A stretch of DNA of 10,115 nucleotides, from assembly GCA_029883255.1 (NCBI GenBank), contig JAOUJL010000039.1, forward strand, positions 1-10,115. Direction: 5' to 3'. Under the pieces are notes generated by a model. The model was given only the letters and a program-made list of their open reading frames with translations. It was not told the origin of the DNA and did no database searches. The translations under genes were made by a program, and so were the position numbers. Source of the DNA: Candidatus Bathyarchaeota archaeon (GTDB lineage Archaea; Thermoproteota; Bathyarchaeia; Bathyarchaeales; Bathyarchaeaceae). Below, one piece after another: positions 1 to 6,980 of the stretch. Every line of letters begins with the position of its first letter. Positions within the stretch are counted from its first letter, which is position 1.

Positions 1-885
1 CTTTATTATTCCCCCAGGTCCTTTTTCTTTCCAACTCTCCAAAAGAGACTCTTTATGCTGGGTTATAATATCAATAACTCTCTTCTTTAACCCTATTTTT
101 TCCAATTCTTCTGAAGACGCTGTGAGGAGAAGGCCGTAGGTTCCCCGAGCTATTCTTCCTCTCCATCCCAAATCATACAAGTCTGGACCGGCAAGCACCC
201 GCGACCCCTTTCCGCCCCTCTCCCCTAAACCATGAAATTCAGCCTCCAAACCTGTCCCCAGGACGTAGTCAACAATTTCCTTGCGAGCCATCGAATCCAA
301 CGCTCGAACCTCTTCGCTCTCCACGTGAACATGGTATCCCCGATGCCCCGAAAATCCCACCTTTAACTCTCCCGAGGAAAAACCGAAATCTTTCGTCAAC
401 ATGTCTATAAGCTTTATCGCTTCAACCTTTGCTGACTCCAAACAAACTTCGCAAGGCCAAGTTTTTTCATTGAATTTCTGTTCCCTACAAGTGGGACACT
501 CCTTAGGCGACATGCCCCTACCGACGGCACCACAATTACTGCAAACCCAAATGTCATGAACCTTGCCACAGGGAGTTGGAATATGATCAGCGTCGATGTC
601 AAAAATCAAGTCGGCTCCCAGCCACCCCTTCCCCTTCATTTCCTCCTCAGGCCTCTCATAATAGGCGCTTGAAAAATAAACGTCAGAGGGAACAATTTTC
701 TTCAAGGAAAATCTGAGGTCGTCCACGCCTCTGAAGCCTTTGTGCCTAAGCATAATCTTCTCATCCAATAAGAGAAAACCAAACTCACGCTTTTCGATAG
801 AAGTTGGAGGCGGAATGGAGGAAGAATGGCCCTTATAGTATTCAGCAAATTTTTCTCGAATAAAACGGTGCGACACAGAGGGCAC
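1..885 (-). CDS. priS: DNA primase small (catalytic) subunit PriS, C-terminus cut by window edge
   Basis: Catalytic subunit of the archaeal/eukaryotic-type primase, which synthesises RNA/DNA primers at replication forks with PriL. The minus-strand frame is open from 885 to the left edge (295 residues; archaeal PriS is usually about 330-380). Visible family landmarks are an N-terminal IEKREFGF segment, PSDVYFSSAYYERP, then GADLIFDIDADHI with the metal-binding Asp96 and Asp98, and FSGHRGYHVHV at 178-188 (nucleotide-binding Ser/Arg/His motif). Between them lies a zinc-knuckle region with Cys106, CxxC at 115-118, 130-133 and 145-148. The third catalytic Asp and the following RLPGSLHGK-type motif should lie beyond the edge. 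There is no in-frame ATG before the conserved N-terminus and a TGA sits upstream, so the start is GTG at 885, or GTG at 876. The gene lies 143 bp downstream of the glycosyltransferase operon and probably has its own promoter. Confidence 0.95.
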   Translation of the reverse strand, partial: MPSVSHRFIREKFAEYYKGHSSSIPPPTSIEKREFGFLLLDEKIMLRHKGFRGVDDLRFSLKKIVPSDVYFSSAYYERPEEEMKGKGWLGADLIFDIDADHIPTPCGKVHDIWVCSNCGAVGRGMSPKECPTCREQKFNEKTWPCEVCLESAKVEAIKLIDMLTKDFGFSSGELKVGFSGHRGYHVHVESEEVRALDSMARKEIVDYVLGTGLEAEFHGLGERGGKGSRVLAGPDLYDLGWRGRIARGTYGLLLTASSEELEKIGLKKRVIDIITQHKESLLESWKEKGPGGIIK

Positions 886-921
886 TTCCCATTCTTCCGT
901 TCAAGCTGCTTCGAATGCTAG

Positions 922-949
922 TTAATTATAAAGACAAACAATATTTAAA
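922..949 (-). promoter_or_regulatory. Candidate TATA boxes for priS
   Basis: Two AT-rich archaeal TATA-like elements precede the GTG start on the minus strand. TTTAAATA at 949-942 would give a leader of about 30 nt. TTTATAATTAA at 932-922 would give a short leader of about 15 nt. The sequence does not decide between them. Either implies that priS is transcribed independently of the upstream sugar operon. Confidence 0.45.
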
Positions 950-1028
950 CGGGTATTCATGTCACCGCGAGTCTGGTGAAAACGCATGTAACATTCTTCC
1001 ACAACCTGCGCCAAGGCTTTCCTTTGAA

Positions 1029-1787
1029 CTAGCGGTTTCGCGCTCTAAAATCTGAGGAATAACTTTGCAAAAACTTGACAACCGAACTCTTTCTCAAAAA
1101 CGGAAAATAATCAAAGAGAAAAACCCAAAGGAAGTGCGTGGTGAATCTTGCGAATCCCATCCCTTCAGCTCTTCTCCCTGAGACAAAAACTAACGATTTC
1201 GAGATAGCCTTTACCTTACATTTCTTTCCCAACTTGTTGAAGAAGATTGTATCTGCAAAAATTTCGTCTGTAAACTCACCCACCTTGTGGAAATCGTCTT
1301 TTCGAACTGCCATAAAGTTCGTGCTCGCGTGATAATCCTTCGTCAATTTCATCCATAGACGAAGCAATCTCCAATGGAAAAGATATTCGATCTTCATCCA
1401 GAGAGGAGCTTCAAAGGGCATTCCTACACCACATATTCCGCAGATATCTTGATCTTTCTCAAGCTCTTTGGCTAAGTGTTTCAAGGCGTCTAGGGACAGG
1501 ATAACATCTGCACTCAAGAACAACAAGACGATTCCTCTCGAAAGTTTTGCACCTATGTTCCTTGAAGGGAATTCTTTGCCCCCCTTTTTTACGAAGACTT
1601 TTGCCCAGAACTTCTCAGCAACTTCAACCGTTTTATCTGCGCTACCGCCGTCAACCACCACTATTTCGAAGTCTTTGAATGATTGTCTTTCGAGCGTTTG
1701 TAGAAGTCTCCATATCCTTGCTTCTTCGTTCAACGTCGGTATTATAACAGAGAAAAGTGGTTTCTTCATAATTGAATCTTCAGTCAT
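1029..1787 (-). CDS. GT2 family glycosyltransferase, small membrane-associated type
   Basis: A 252-residue GT-A fold enzyme, probably transferring a sugar from a nucleotide donor to a lipid or glycan acceptor at the cytoplasmic membrane face. Motifs in order are PTLNEE (17-22), VVVDGGSADKT (43-53), SRNIGAK (75-81), FLSAD (90-94), an ADTIFFNKLGKK segment (178-189) in the place of the usual ED motif, and SGRRAEGMG (203-211). The last resembles the SxRR segment of the small GT2 enzymes often annotated as 'transferase 2'. A hydrophobic stretch at about 215-231 could be a membrane anchor. The first Asp of the usual DxD is Ser92, leaving SxD, which is unusual. The frame extends to 1859, but that start would overlap the upstream gene by 43 bp. 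ATG at 1787 has AAGGGG 11 nt upstream and lies 29 bp after the preceding stop, so I prefer it. It is the last gene of the operon. Donor and acceptor are unknown. Confidence 0.88.
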   Translation of the reverse strand: MTEDSIMKKPLFSVIIPTLNEEARIWRLLQTLERQSFKDFEIVVVDGGSADKTVEVAEKFWAKVFVKKGGKEFPSRNIGAKLSRGIVLLFLSADVILSLDALKHLAKELEKDQDICGICGVGMPFEAPLWMKIEYLFHWRLLRLWMKLTKDYHASTNFMAVRKDDFHKVGEFTDEIFADTIFFNKLGKKCKVKAISKSLVFVSGRRAEGMGFARFTTHFLWVFLFDYFPFLRKSSVVKFLQSYSSDFRARNR

Positions 1788-1816
1788 TTTTGGAAATTCC
1801 CCTTTGTTCGATCCTA

Positions 1817-2914
1817 TTAACCCAAGGTTTTGTAGACCTCCAGCGTCTGTTTTGCACATACTCCCCAGTCAAATTTGAGACTTCTTTCAAGACCATTCTT
1901 TATCACAATAGATCGCATGTTCTGGTCCGTTAGCACTTTGGAAATACTTTCGCTTAGTGCTTTTACATCAGACGAAGGGAATATTATCCCGGCTTTTCCC
2001 ACAACTTCTGGAATGGAAGAGCTGTTTCCAGCGACTACTGGGCAACCCGAAGCCATTGCTTCTACCAAAGGAAGGCCAAAACCTTCATAATATGAGGGAA
2101 ACACAAATAAATCGGCGGCATTGTAAAAAAAGGCAATATTTGCCACTTTTTGGTAATGGAGTATCGCGTCTTCTAGGTGAAGCGATGAGACCAATCTACG
2201 TGTATTGCTGCGCATTCCCCCAATTCTTATCAACAAAGCTCTTGGAAACTTTTTCTTGACCAAGTAAAAAGCTTTGATCAACGTTCGGATATTCTTTCTC
2301 GGCTCGTCAACTCCTACGTGCAAAATTATCTTCCTATTAAGGGGAAGGTGAAGGTCTCGACGAGCCTTTTTCAGATCTCTGGGAGTGAACAGATCCCGGT
2401 CAGTTCCCGGATAGACAACTCTTATTCTCTGGGATTTTACCCCCAATACGGATATGAGGTCCTTTTTTGTATGTTGCGACATGCTTATGATTCTATCTGC
2501 GTTTCTTACAAACCTCATGTTGATTTGCATGGCCATAAGAATCGGAGTGTCCAGACCGTAGGATTGGGTTATCATGTCACGACTTGCCATTGGTATGAAG
2601 GGAGCAATGTCATGTACGGTCACAACGGAGGGACGATATCTTAGTAATAGGATACCCAAGGTAGGATTGAGAAGATGATAAATTTTGTAATGTCGCGGTA
2701 TTCTGCTTACGAATCGTAGGTGATCTATCGTCCTCTTGACTTTCTGACCGAAAGAGCTTATGATGTTACCATAGCTGTCCTCTGCAGGGCTCTGCAAGGT
2801 AATGAAATCCATATCTTTTTGGCCTATTTGCTTAAGATGCATGAACAGATTGTAACCGTAATTCCCAATTCCAGTAGACGAAGACCTGTTGTTGATTAAA
2901 AGAATTCTCTTCAT
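1817..2914 (-). CDS. GT4 family glycosyltransferase
   Basis: A 365-residue GT-B fold retaining glycosyltransferase. The N-terminal Rossmann domain begins RILLINNRSSSTGIGNY with the glycine-rich acceptor-side loop. TVHD (99-102) and SQHTKKDL (146-153) are typical GT4 signatures. The C-terminal donor domain has HVGVDEPRKNIRTLIKAF (199-216) and FPSYYEGFGLPLVEAMASG (272-290), containing the E-x7-E pair Glu277/Glu285 that contacts the nucleotide sugar. It ends with the SSSIPEVVGKAGIIF loop (298-312). No membrane segment or signal peptide is evident, so it is probably cytoplasmic or peripheral. It is the third gene of the minus-strand operon, 40 bp after the FAD enzyme and 29 bp before the next GT2. 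ATG at 2914 gives a natural N-terminus, although no clear Shine-Dalgarno site is seen. Mannosyl- or glucosyltransferase activity is likely from the family, but the donor is not determined. Confidence 0.95.
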   Translation of the reverse strand: MKRILLINNRSSSTGIGNYGYNLFMHLKQIGQKDMDFITLQSPAEDSYGNIISSFGQKVKRTIDHLRFVSRIPRHYKIYHLLNPTLGILLLRYRPSVVTVHDIAPFIPMASRDMITQSYGLDTPILMAMQINMRFVRNADRIISMSQHTKKDLISVLGVKSQRIRVVYPGTDRDLFTPRDLKKARRDLHLPLNRKIILHVGVDEPRKNIRTLIKAFYLVKKKFPRALLIRIGGMRSNTRRLVSSLHLEDAILHYQKVANIAFFYNAADLFVFPSYYEGFGLPLVEAMASGCPVVAGNSSSIPEVVGKAGIIFPSSDVKALSESISKVLTDQNMRSIVIKNGLERSLKFDWGVCAKQTLEVYKTLG

Positions 2915-2954
2915 CTTTTGGACACTTGCTAAGAGATATACAAAAACACACAGT

Positions 2955-4247
2955 TTATAGATTTTCGTAGTCTTTTATCACAACTTCGGCTGCTTCGAAG
3001 CCTGACTTAAGGGCTGTTCCCATATAACGGTCTCTGGGATAGATACACGAAATTCCAGCGATGTAAAGTCCATGAATTGGTGAACGCATGGTTGGCATGT
3101 AACGCCCAAAATGGGTGAAGTATACGGGAGTCGAATAGGGCGCTTTGAAAACCCGAGACCAGAGAATTTTTCCTCTTAGCCGTGGAAATATATCCTCCAA
3201 CTTTTCCGAGTAGTACTCCACTATATAGTCACTTGATTTGCCCCAGTCCGGATGATCAGTATCTAAGTATTTTACAACATACATTACCCCTGTGGGGGAA
3301 CGGTCGATGTTCAAGTGTCTGTGCTCGAATAGCCCAACAAAAGGGTAGTTACCTACGATGTTGAGCCAATAATATTCACTCACCCGCTCTTTCAGACCCA
3401 GCGTAACGCAAATACACGCCTTATACCTTATTTGTTCGAGGCGCTCCTTGTAAGGTTGCGGGAAATCTGCAACGGTTTCAAGAAGTATTGGTATAGAAAC
3501 TGTGCTTATCACGACATCAGCTTCAATAAATCCTTCATCCTCTCCATAAACGACGCCTTCAACTTCGCCCTGATTGACTTCCACCGTTTCTACGCCACTT
3601 TGAGTCTTCACTTCCCCTCGATTTCTCTTGATCTCTTCTTCCAGACGATCAATAATCTGTTGTATGCCACCATTGAGGATATAGCCGAAACGGTCTGACA
3701 CCGATCTCGATTCATGTCCAAATCTACTCATCAACCATGCTGCCGAGATTTTTTCAGGAGGCTCATCGAATTTGTCTACTACAATATATTTTACCAGATT
3801 TTCGTAGACTCCAATGCCATAGTTCTCACAAACCCAGTCCTTCACATTTACGTCGTCAAGATGCATCCAGTTTTTTTTCTTTCTCGCGTCCCATACCATA
3901 AGGCCGAATCTTATTCTATCAAGGGGAGAGAGAGGCTTGAACCTTAGAATGTTGAGGGGAGAAGAAAAATCATAAGTGGTTTTATCGTACAGGAAACCTG
4001 TTTTGAGCCGTTTCCAGTAAAGATTCGAATGTAGCCCCAATTCCCCTATCAAACTAAGAGTAGTGAGGTCTCCTACCATTATGTGATGGTACGTCTTTGG
4101 AATGGAGTACCCATTAATAAAATAACTTGAAGCTAGCCCACCTAAATGGCCTTCTTTCTCCAATATAGTTACATCGTAGCCTTTCTGAGCAAATCTATAA
4201 GCAGCGCCTAAGCCTGTAAGACCTCCTCCTATGACCACGACTTTCAT
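2955..4247 (-). CDS. FAD-dependent oxidoreductase, amine oxidase / HemY-like
   Basis: A 430-residue flavoprotein. The N-terminal dinucleotide-binding fold is KVVVIGGGLTGLGAAYRFA, with GxGxxG at Gly7, Gly9 and Gly12, acidic Glu30 for the ribose, and GGLASS (36-41). The C-terminal FAD-binding motif GLYIAGIS...DRYMGTALKSG (about 393-417) is typical of COG1232-type oxidases, the group of protoporphyrinogen oxidase, phytoene desaturase and UDP-galactopyranose mutase relatives. A KTYHHI segment near residue 51 recalls FAD oxidoreductases found in polysaccharide clusters. Substrate is unknown. Location between glycosyltransferases suggests modification of a sugar, polyprenol or glycolipid rather than haem synthesis, but this is inference. 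No transmembrane segment is obvious. ATG 4247 is well supported by a perfect GGAGGT 8 nt upstream. It follows the DPM1-like GT2 after 78 bp and precedes the GT4 by 40 bp. Confidence 0.88.
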   Translation of the reverse strand: MKVVVIGGGLTGLGAAYRFAQKGYDVTILEKEGHLGGLASSYFINGYSIPKTYHHIMVGDLTTLSLIGELGLHSNLYWKRLKTGFLYDKTTYDFSSPLNILRFKPLSPLDRIRFGLMVWDARKKKNWMHLDDVNVKDWVCENYGIGVYENLVKYIVVDKFDEPPEKISAAWLMSRFGHESRSVSDRFGYILNGGIQQIIDRLEEEIKRNRGEVKTQSGVETVEVNQGEVEGVVYGEDEGFIEADVVISTVSIPILLETVADFPQPYKERLEQIRYKACICVTLGLKERVSEYYWLNIVGNYPFVGLFEHRHLNIDRSPTGVMYVVKYLDTDHPDWGKSSDYIVEYYSEKLEDIFPRLRGKILWSRVFKAPYSTPVYFTHFGRYMPTMRSPIHGLYIAGISCIYPRDRYMGTALKSGFEAAEVVIKDYENL

Positions 4248-4255
4248 TGACTAGG

Positions 4256-4261
4256 ACCTCC
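4256..4261 (-). promoter_or_regulatory. Strong Shine-Dalgarno site of the FAD oxidoreductase
   Basis: GGAGGT lies 8 nt before the ATG at 4247, matching the 3' end of 16S rRNA. It is the best ribosome-binding site in the window and fixes this start. It fits an internal operon gene that is translated independently. Confidence 0.75.
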
Positions 4262-4325
4262 ATTGAGCTTGACACTATAGGAACAAACTAGTTAATTACA
4301 AGTCCGCCTGGAAATCTGCTGTTTG

Positions 4326-5021
4326 CTACAATTCATATGCCCGCAGTTCTCTCCAAAGCTTGAACAAACCCACAAGCTGGAAAACAATTATTCTCAGAAG
4401 CCTACTTGGCGTGTACATTTTGGTACTTCCTGAAAATCTCCTCCGGTGCTGAATTGGAACTTCCAATAATTTGAATCCTTTCTTGAAGGCTCTAATTGTG
4501 AACTCGGTCCAAAAGCTATCCTCTAAGAATTTAACTTCGTCTACAATGCTGTCAATAACTGTCTTCTTCATAATTCTGTAGCCGCAGTCGGGATCGTGAA
4601 GTGGAAGCTTGAAAAGAGCTTTAACTATTGCATGGAACACTTTTGAGAGAAATATCCTATGAGGAGGGTCTGCACGTTTTGTTTTGTGACCGATAATCAT
4701 GTCATAGTCGTCTCTCTTTTCGTATAATCTCCAGAAATCAGATGCAACGTATTGTCCGTCTGAATCTATGAAAAGCAAGTATTCTGTATCTGCTTGTTTC
4801 AAGCCGTCCTTCACATCTCTCATATATCCTCCTCTTTCTTCTTGGAAAATTGGTTTCATGGGTATGCTTTGGCTAAGTTTGGTTAGGGCCTCTTTTGTTC
4901 CGTCAGTACTCCCACCCTCGCGTACAATAATCTCCATTCCAACTTTGCTACCGATCTCATGATAGAACTCGTTTATTATAGGCCCTATACTTTTGACTTC
5001 GTTGTGCACCGGAAGAAGCAA
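4326..5021 (-). CDS. DPM1-like GT2 glycosyltransferase, N-terminus probably frameshifted
   Basis: A polyprenyl-phosphate (dolichol-phosphate mannose synthase type) GT2 enzyme, expected to load a sugar onto a lipid carrier at the inner membrane face. From the TTG at 5021 it has 231 residues. Motifs are LLPVHNE (2-8), REGGSTDGT (34-42; relatives usually have D-D/N-G-S, so one acidic position is Gly here), FIDSDGQ (84-90, the DxD pair Asp86/Asp88), HDPDCGYRIM (142-151) and RRRFSGSTK (193-201). An amphipathic stretch ends the protein. TTG starts in the middle of the first beta strand with no ribosome-binding site, and a TGA lies 13 codons upstream in this frame. In the neighbouring frame, ATG at 5086 opens 21 residues ending KFPIKLTS, which would join LLLPVHNE perfectly after a one- or two-base indel near 5021-5035. 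That ATG is also at the right distance from a TATA box. The true gene is therefore probably about 4326-5086 with an indel or assembly error. It is first in the minus-strand operon. Confidence 0.88.
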   Translation of the reverse strand: MLLPVHNEVKSIGPIINEFYHEIGSKVGMEIIVREGGSTDGTKEALTKLSQSIPMKPIFQEERGGYMRDVKDGLKQADTEYLLFIDSDGQYVASDFWRLYEKRDDYDMIIGHKTKRADPPHRIFLSKVFHAIVKALFKLPLHDPDCGYRIMKKTVIDSIVDEVKFLEDSFWTEFTIRAFKKGFKLLEVPIQHRRRFSGSTKMYTPSRLLRIIVFQLVGLFKLWRELRAYEL

Positions 5022-5065
5022 TGAGAGGTGAGTTTTATTGGAAACTTTTCCCGTCTTTTGTCACC

Positions 5066-5092
5066 AATCAAATTCAGATTTGACATTTGATT
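5066..5092. repeat. Inverted repeat over the putative start of the sugar operon
   Basis: AATCAAAT (5066-5073) and ATTTGATT (5085-5092) are perfect 8-bp inverted arms separated by 11 bp. The right arm contains the ATG at 5086. As DNA it could be an operator. As RNA it would fold the AUG into a stem. The AT-rich setting makes a chance occurrence possible. Confidence 0.4.
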
Positions 5093-5100
5093 TGCTATAG

Positions 5101-5114
5101 ATATATATTTATAA
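5101..5114 (-). promoter_or_regulatory. TATA box of the minus-strand sugar operon
   Basis: On the minus strand TTATAAATATATAT occupies 5114-5101. The core TATAAATA (5113-5106) lies about 20-27 bases before the ATG at 5086. This is the archaeal spacing from TATA box to transcription start, and implies a leaderless or nearly leaderless mRNA beginning at that ATG. It is the first promoter of the divergent pair in this intergenic region. Confidence 0.6.
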
Positions 5115-5197
5115 CTTTTCAAACCTCAAGAACTTTACGGCCACCAATAATCAATCCTATATTATTTCACCATCGACATGAGAGATTTTCGCAATTG

Positions 5198-5204
5198 TTA
5201 TAAA
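5198..5204 (+). promoter_or_regulatory. Candidate TATA box of the DUF2079 gene pair
   Basis: TTATAAA in the plus direction would place transcription start near 5228, leaving a leader of roughly 40 nt before the ATG at 5271. It is the only good plus-strand TATA element in the 5087-5270 divergent region. A weak TAGGA lies just before the start codon. Confidence 0.5.
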
Positions 5205-5270
5205 TGCGCTTAAGGATAAAACACGAAATCACTGAGAATAGATGTTGCTTAAAATAGGAAATTTTAGGAC

Positions 5271-6950
5271 ATGAGTAAAATCACTTTTTCAGGTATCAAG
5301 AAGGAAATTACAGCCCTCAGAGGCTTAACTGCTGAGAGCCTGGAGAATTATCTTAGCAAAAGAATGCTTAGAAGGGATTTGAGTGAACTTATTGTTTACC
5401 TGTTCATTGCCATGTATACCGTTGTGTTTTCGTATTTCACTATTCTGAAACACAATGCGTTCAGAAGCTATGCATGGGACTTTGGAAATTACCACCAAGC
5501 CCTTTGGACTACCCTAAACGGAGGAAAATTGTTCTATTTTACGCCTGAGCTTTATGTTATCCCAAGCGGTAGCTTTTTTGGACTGCATTTTAGTCCAATC
5601 CTGTTTCTAGTATTGCCAGTTTATGCCATTCATCAGACACCGGAAACTCTTTTCGTGTTTCAATCATTCATCATAGCTTTGGGGGCACTCCCACTTTATT
5701 GGTTCGCCCGAGACAGTCTCAACAGCAAACTAGTAGCTGTCGGTTTCTCCACAACTTACTTCCTGTATCCTCTCCTACACGGTGCAAACTGGTTTGATTT
5801 TCACGTGCAATGTTTCTTGCCACTTTTTTTCTTTTTAGCTATGTATTATTTAAGGAATGAAAAGTGGACAAAATATTTTACGTTCATTATTCTCGGGCTT
5901 GCCATTGCAGAAAGCGTGCCTTTGGTTGTGCTGTTCATAGGAGCCTATTCCCTTTGGGCGTACAGACAAATTCTTTTCACAACTTTAAAACAGAAAGCTC
6001 TCACTGATAGAAGAATTTTAATCCCGTTGATAACCATAACACTGGCTATTTCGTGGTTCCTTATTGCCAAGTGGATACAAACCACCTTTTTCCCCATTAA
6101 CCCAAAATTCTCCAAATTCTACAGAGCCGTAGATCATTGGTCCGTGCTCGGAATACAAGATGACCCTATCATGATGCCCTTCCATGTTGTTCTGAATCCG
6201 TTGAAAGTGTTCGAGGCGTTAGCATACGATGCACATTTGAAACTTCTTTTTGTTGCTCTCATTTTTGGTCCACTACTTTTTTTACCTTTTAGAAGTAGCA
6301 TCGTACTCATCACATTGGCGTGGTTGGGTCCAGCTCTTCTTTCAAATCGCCAAGATTATTACGTGTTAGGTATTCATTACCCATTGTATTTTATTCCATT
6401 CGTATTCTTAGCAGCAGTGGAGGGAACAAGGAAATATATTCCTACTTTGAATGTAACCAGATTTGGTGCTCTGGTCAGAAACTTGTTAGTTCTTGGATTG
6501 ATATCTTCGCTTTTTATAAGTCCTCTAAGCCCATTATTACCCATAATGAATGTGTCCGTTCCCCATTTTTCTGAATACTACTTGCCAACAATTACTGAGC
6601 ATGCTGTAACGCTCCAAAGGATTGTAGAGCTCGTGCCTCCGAATGCCTCGATTTTGACGCAAAACAATATATTTCCCCACTTTTCAGGCAGACTTAACGC
6701 TTACGTATGCCCACTTCCTCGTGCAGTGGAGTATGCGTCCGAATATATGCATGCCTATATAGACCAGCTCATTAGTAAGTCAGAATATATATTAGTGGAT
6801 GTGACAACTGATGTGTATTATAAAGCAAGCGATTTAATCTTTAACAGCACGATATTCAAGCAGAATTTCGGTCCCTTTGCGGAGGCGCCCGCGCACCAGA
6901 TTTATTTATACAAGAGGGGTTATGAAGGTGAGCCCATTTTATTTTTTTAA
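5271..6950 (+). CDS. DUF2079 polytopic membrane protein (GT-C-like), copy 1
   Basis: A 559-residue integral membrane protein of the DUF2079 family, related to GT-C glycosyltransferases that use polyprenyl-phosphate-linked sugars on the outer face of the membrane. About ten or eleven hydrophobic segments are visible (near 40-60, 105-121, 127-146, 155-170, 181-194, 202-228, 249-267, 325-341, 344-357, 370-384 and 400-417), followed by a soluble domain of about 140 residues. Family signatures are AWDFGNYHQALWTTLNGG (68-85) with the first-loop Asp70, LHFSPI (105-110), GALPLYWFARD (138-148) and ANWFDFH (172-178). The later ASILTQNNIFPH...GRL (459-475) belongs to the outer domain. In the region where its neighbour has CEEHA this copy has AESVP, so one acidic residue is missing. 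The basic N-terminus of about 35 residues is probably cytoplasmic. The acceptor is unknown; context suggests surface glycan or glycolipid. Confidence 0.88.
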   Translation: MSKITFSGIKKEITALRGLTAESLENYLSKRMLRRDLSELIVYLFIAMYTVVFSYFTILKHNAFRSYAWDFGNYHQALWTTLNGGKLFYFTPELYVIPSGSFFGLHFSPILFLVLPVYAIHQTPETLFVFQSFIIALGALPLYWFARDSLNSKLVAVGFSTTYFLYPLLHGANWFDFHVQCFLPLFFFLAMYYLRNEKWTKYFTFIILGLAIAESVPLVVLFIGAYSLWAYRQILFTTLKQKALTDRRILIPLITITLAISWFLIAKWIQTTFFPINPKFSKFYRAVDHWSVLGIQDDPIMMPFHVVLNPLKVFEALAYDAHLKLLFVALIFGPLLFLPFRSSIVLITLAWLGPALLSNRQDYYVLGIHYPLYFIPFVFLAAVEGTRKYIPTLNVTRFGALVRNLLVLGLISSLFISPLSPLLPIMNVSVPHFSEYYLPTITEHAVTLQRIVELVPPNASILTQNNIFPHFSGRLNAYVCPLPRAVEYASEYMHAYIDQLISKSEYILVDVTTDVYYKASDLIFNSTIFKQNFGPFAEAPAHQIYLYKRGYEGEPILFF

Positions 6951-6967
6951 CCGAACAGGTAGAAGTT

Positions 6968-6973
6968 GGTGGA
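6968..6973 (+). promoter_or_regulatory. Ribosome-binding site of the second DUF2079 gene
   Basis: GGTGGA lies 7 nt before the ATG at 6981, close to the archaeal GGTG/GGAGG consensus. The 30-bp gap after the first copy's stop contains no promoter, so the two genes are probably cotranscribed and the second is re-initiated here. Confidence 0.5.
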
Positions 6974-6980
6974 TTAGACA

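Noticed and set aside
414..602. 62-codon minus-strand ORF inside the priS region
   Set aside because: It is an out-of-frame shadow of priS. The priS frame carries all conserved primase motifs across the same bases.
886..1028. Possible tRNA or small structured RNA between priS and the GT2 gene
   Set aside because: No acceptor stem, anticodon arm or T-loop pattern could be built; only TATA-like elements for priS are convincing.
1788..1859. Upstream extension of the small GT2 frame starting MCKTDAGG
   Set aside because: It would overlap the GT4 gene by 43 bp and adds a sequence with no GT2 character. ATG at 1787 with AAGGGG upstream is better.
1468..1878. 136-codon plus-strand ORF opposite the small GT2 gene
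   Set aside because: Antisense shadow. Its sequence has no family features, while the minus strand encodes a clear GT2.
2318..2644. 108-codon plus-strand ORF opposite the GT4 gene
   Set aside because: Antisense shadow with no recognisable domain; the GT4 frame on the other strand has a full set of family motifs.
3432..3947. Plus-strand ORFs opposite the FAD oxidoreductase
   Set aside because: Antisense shadows of a well-supported flavoprotein gene with intact cofactor motifs.
5022..5060. Programmed -1 ribosomal frameshifting to join the two GT2 frames
   Set aside because: No slippery heptamer is visible at the overlap, so a simple indel or sequencing error explains the pattern better.
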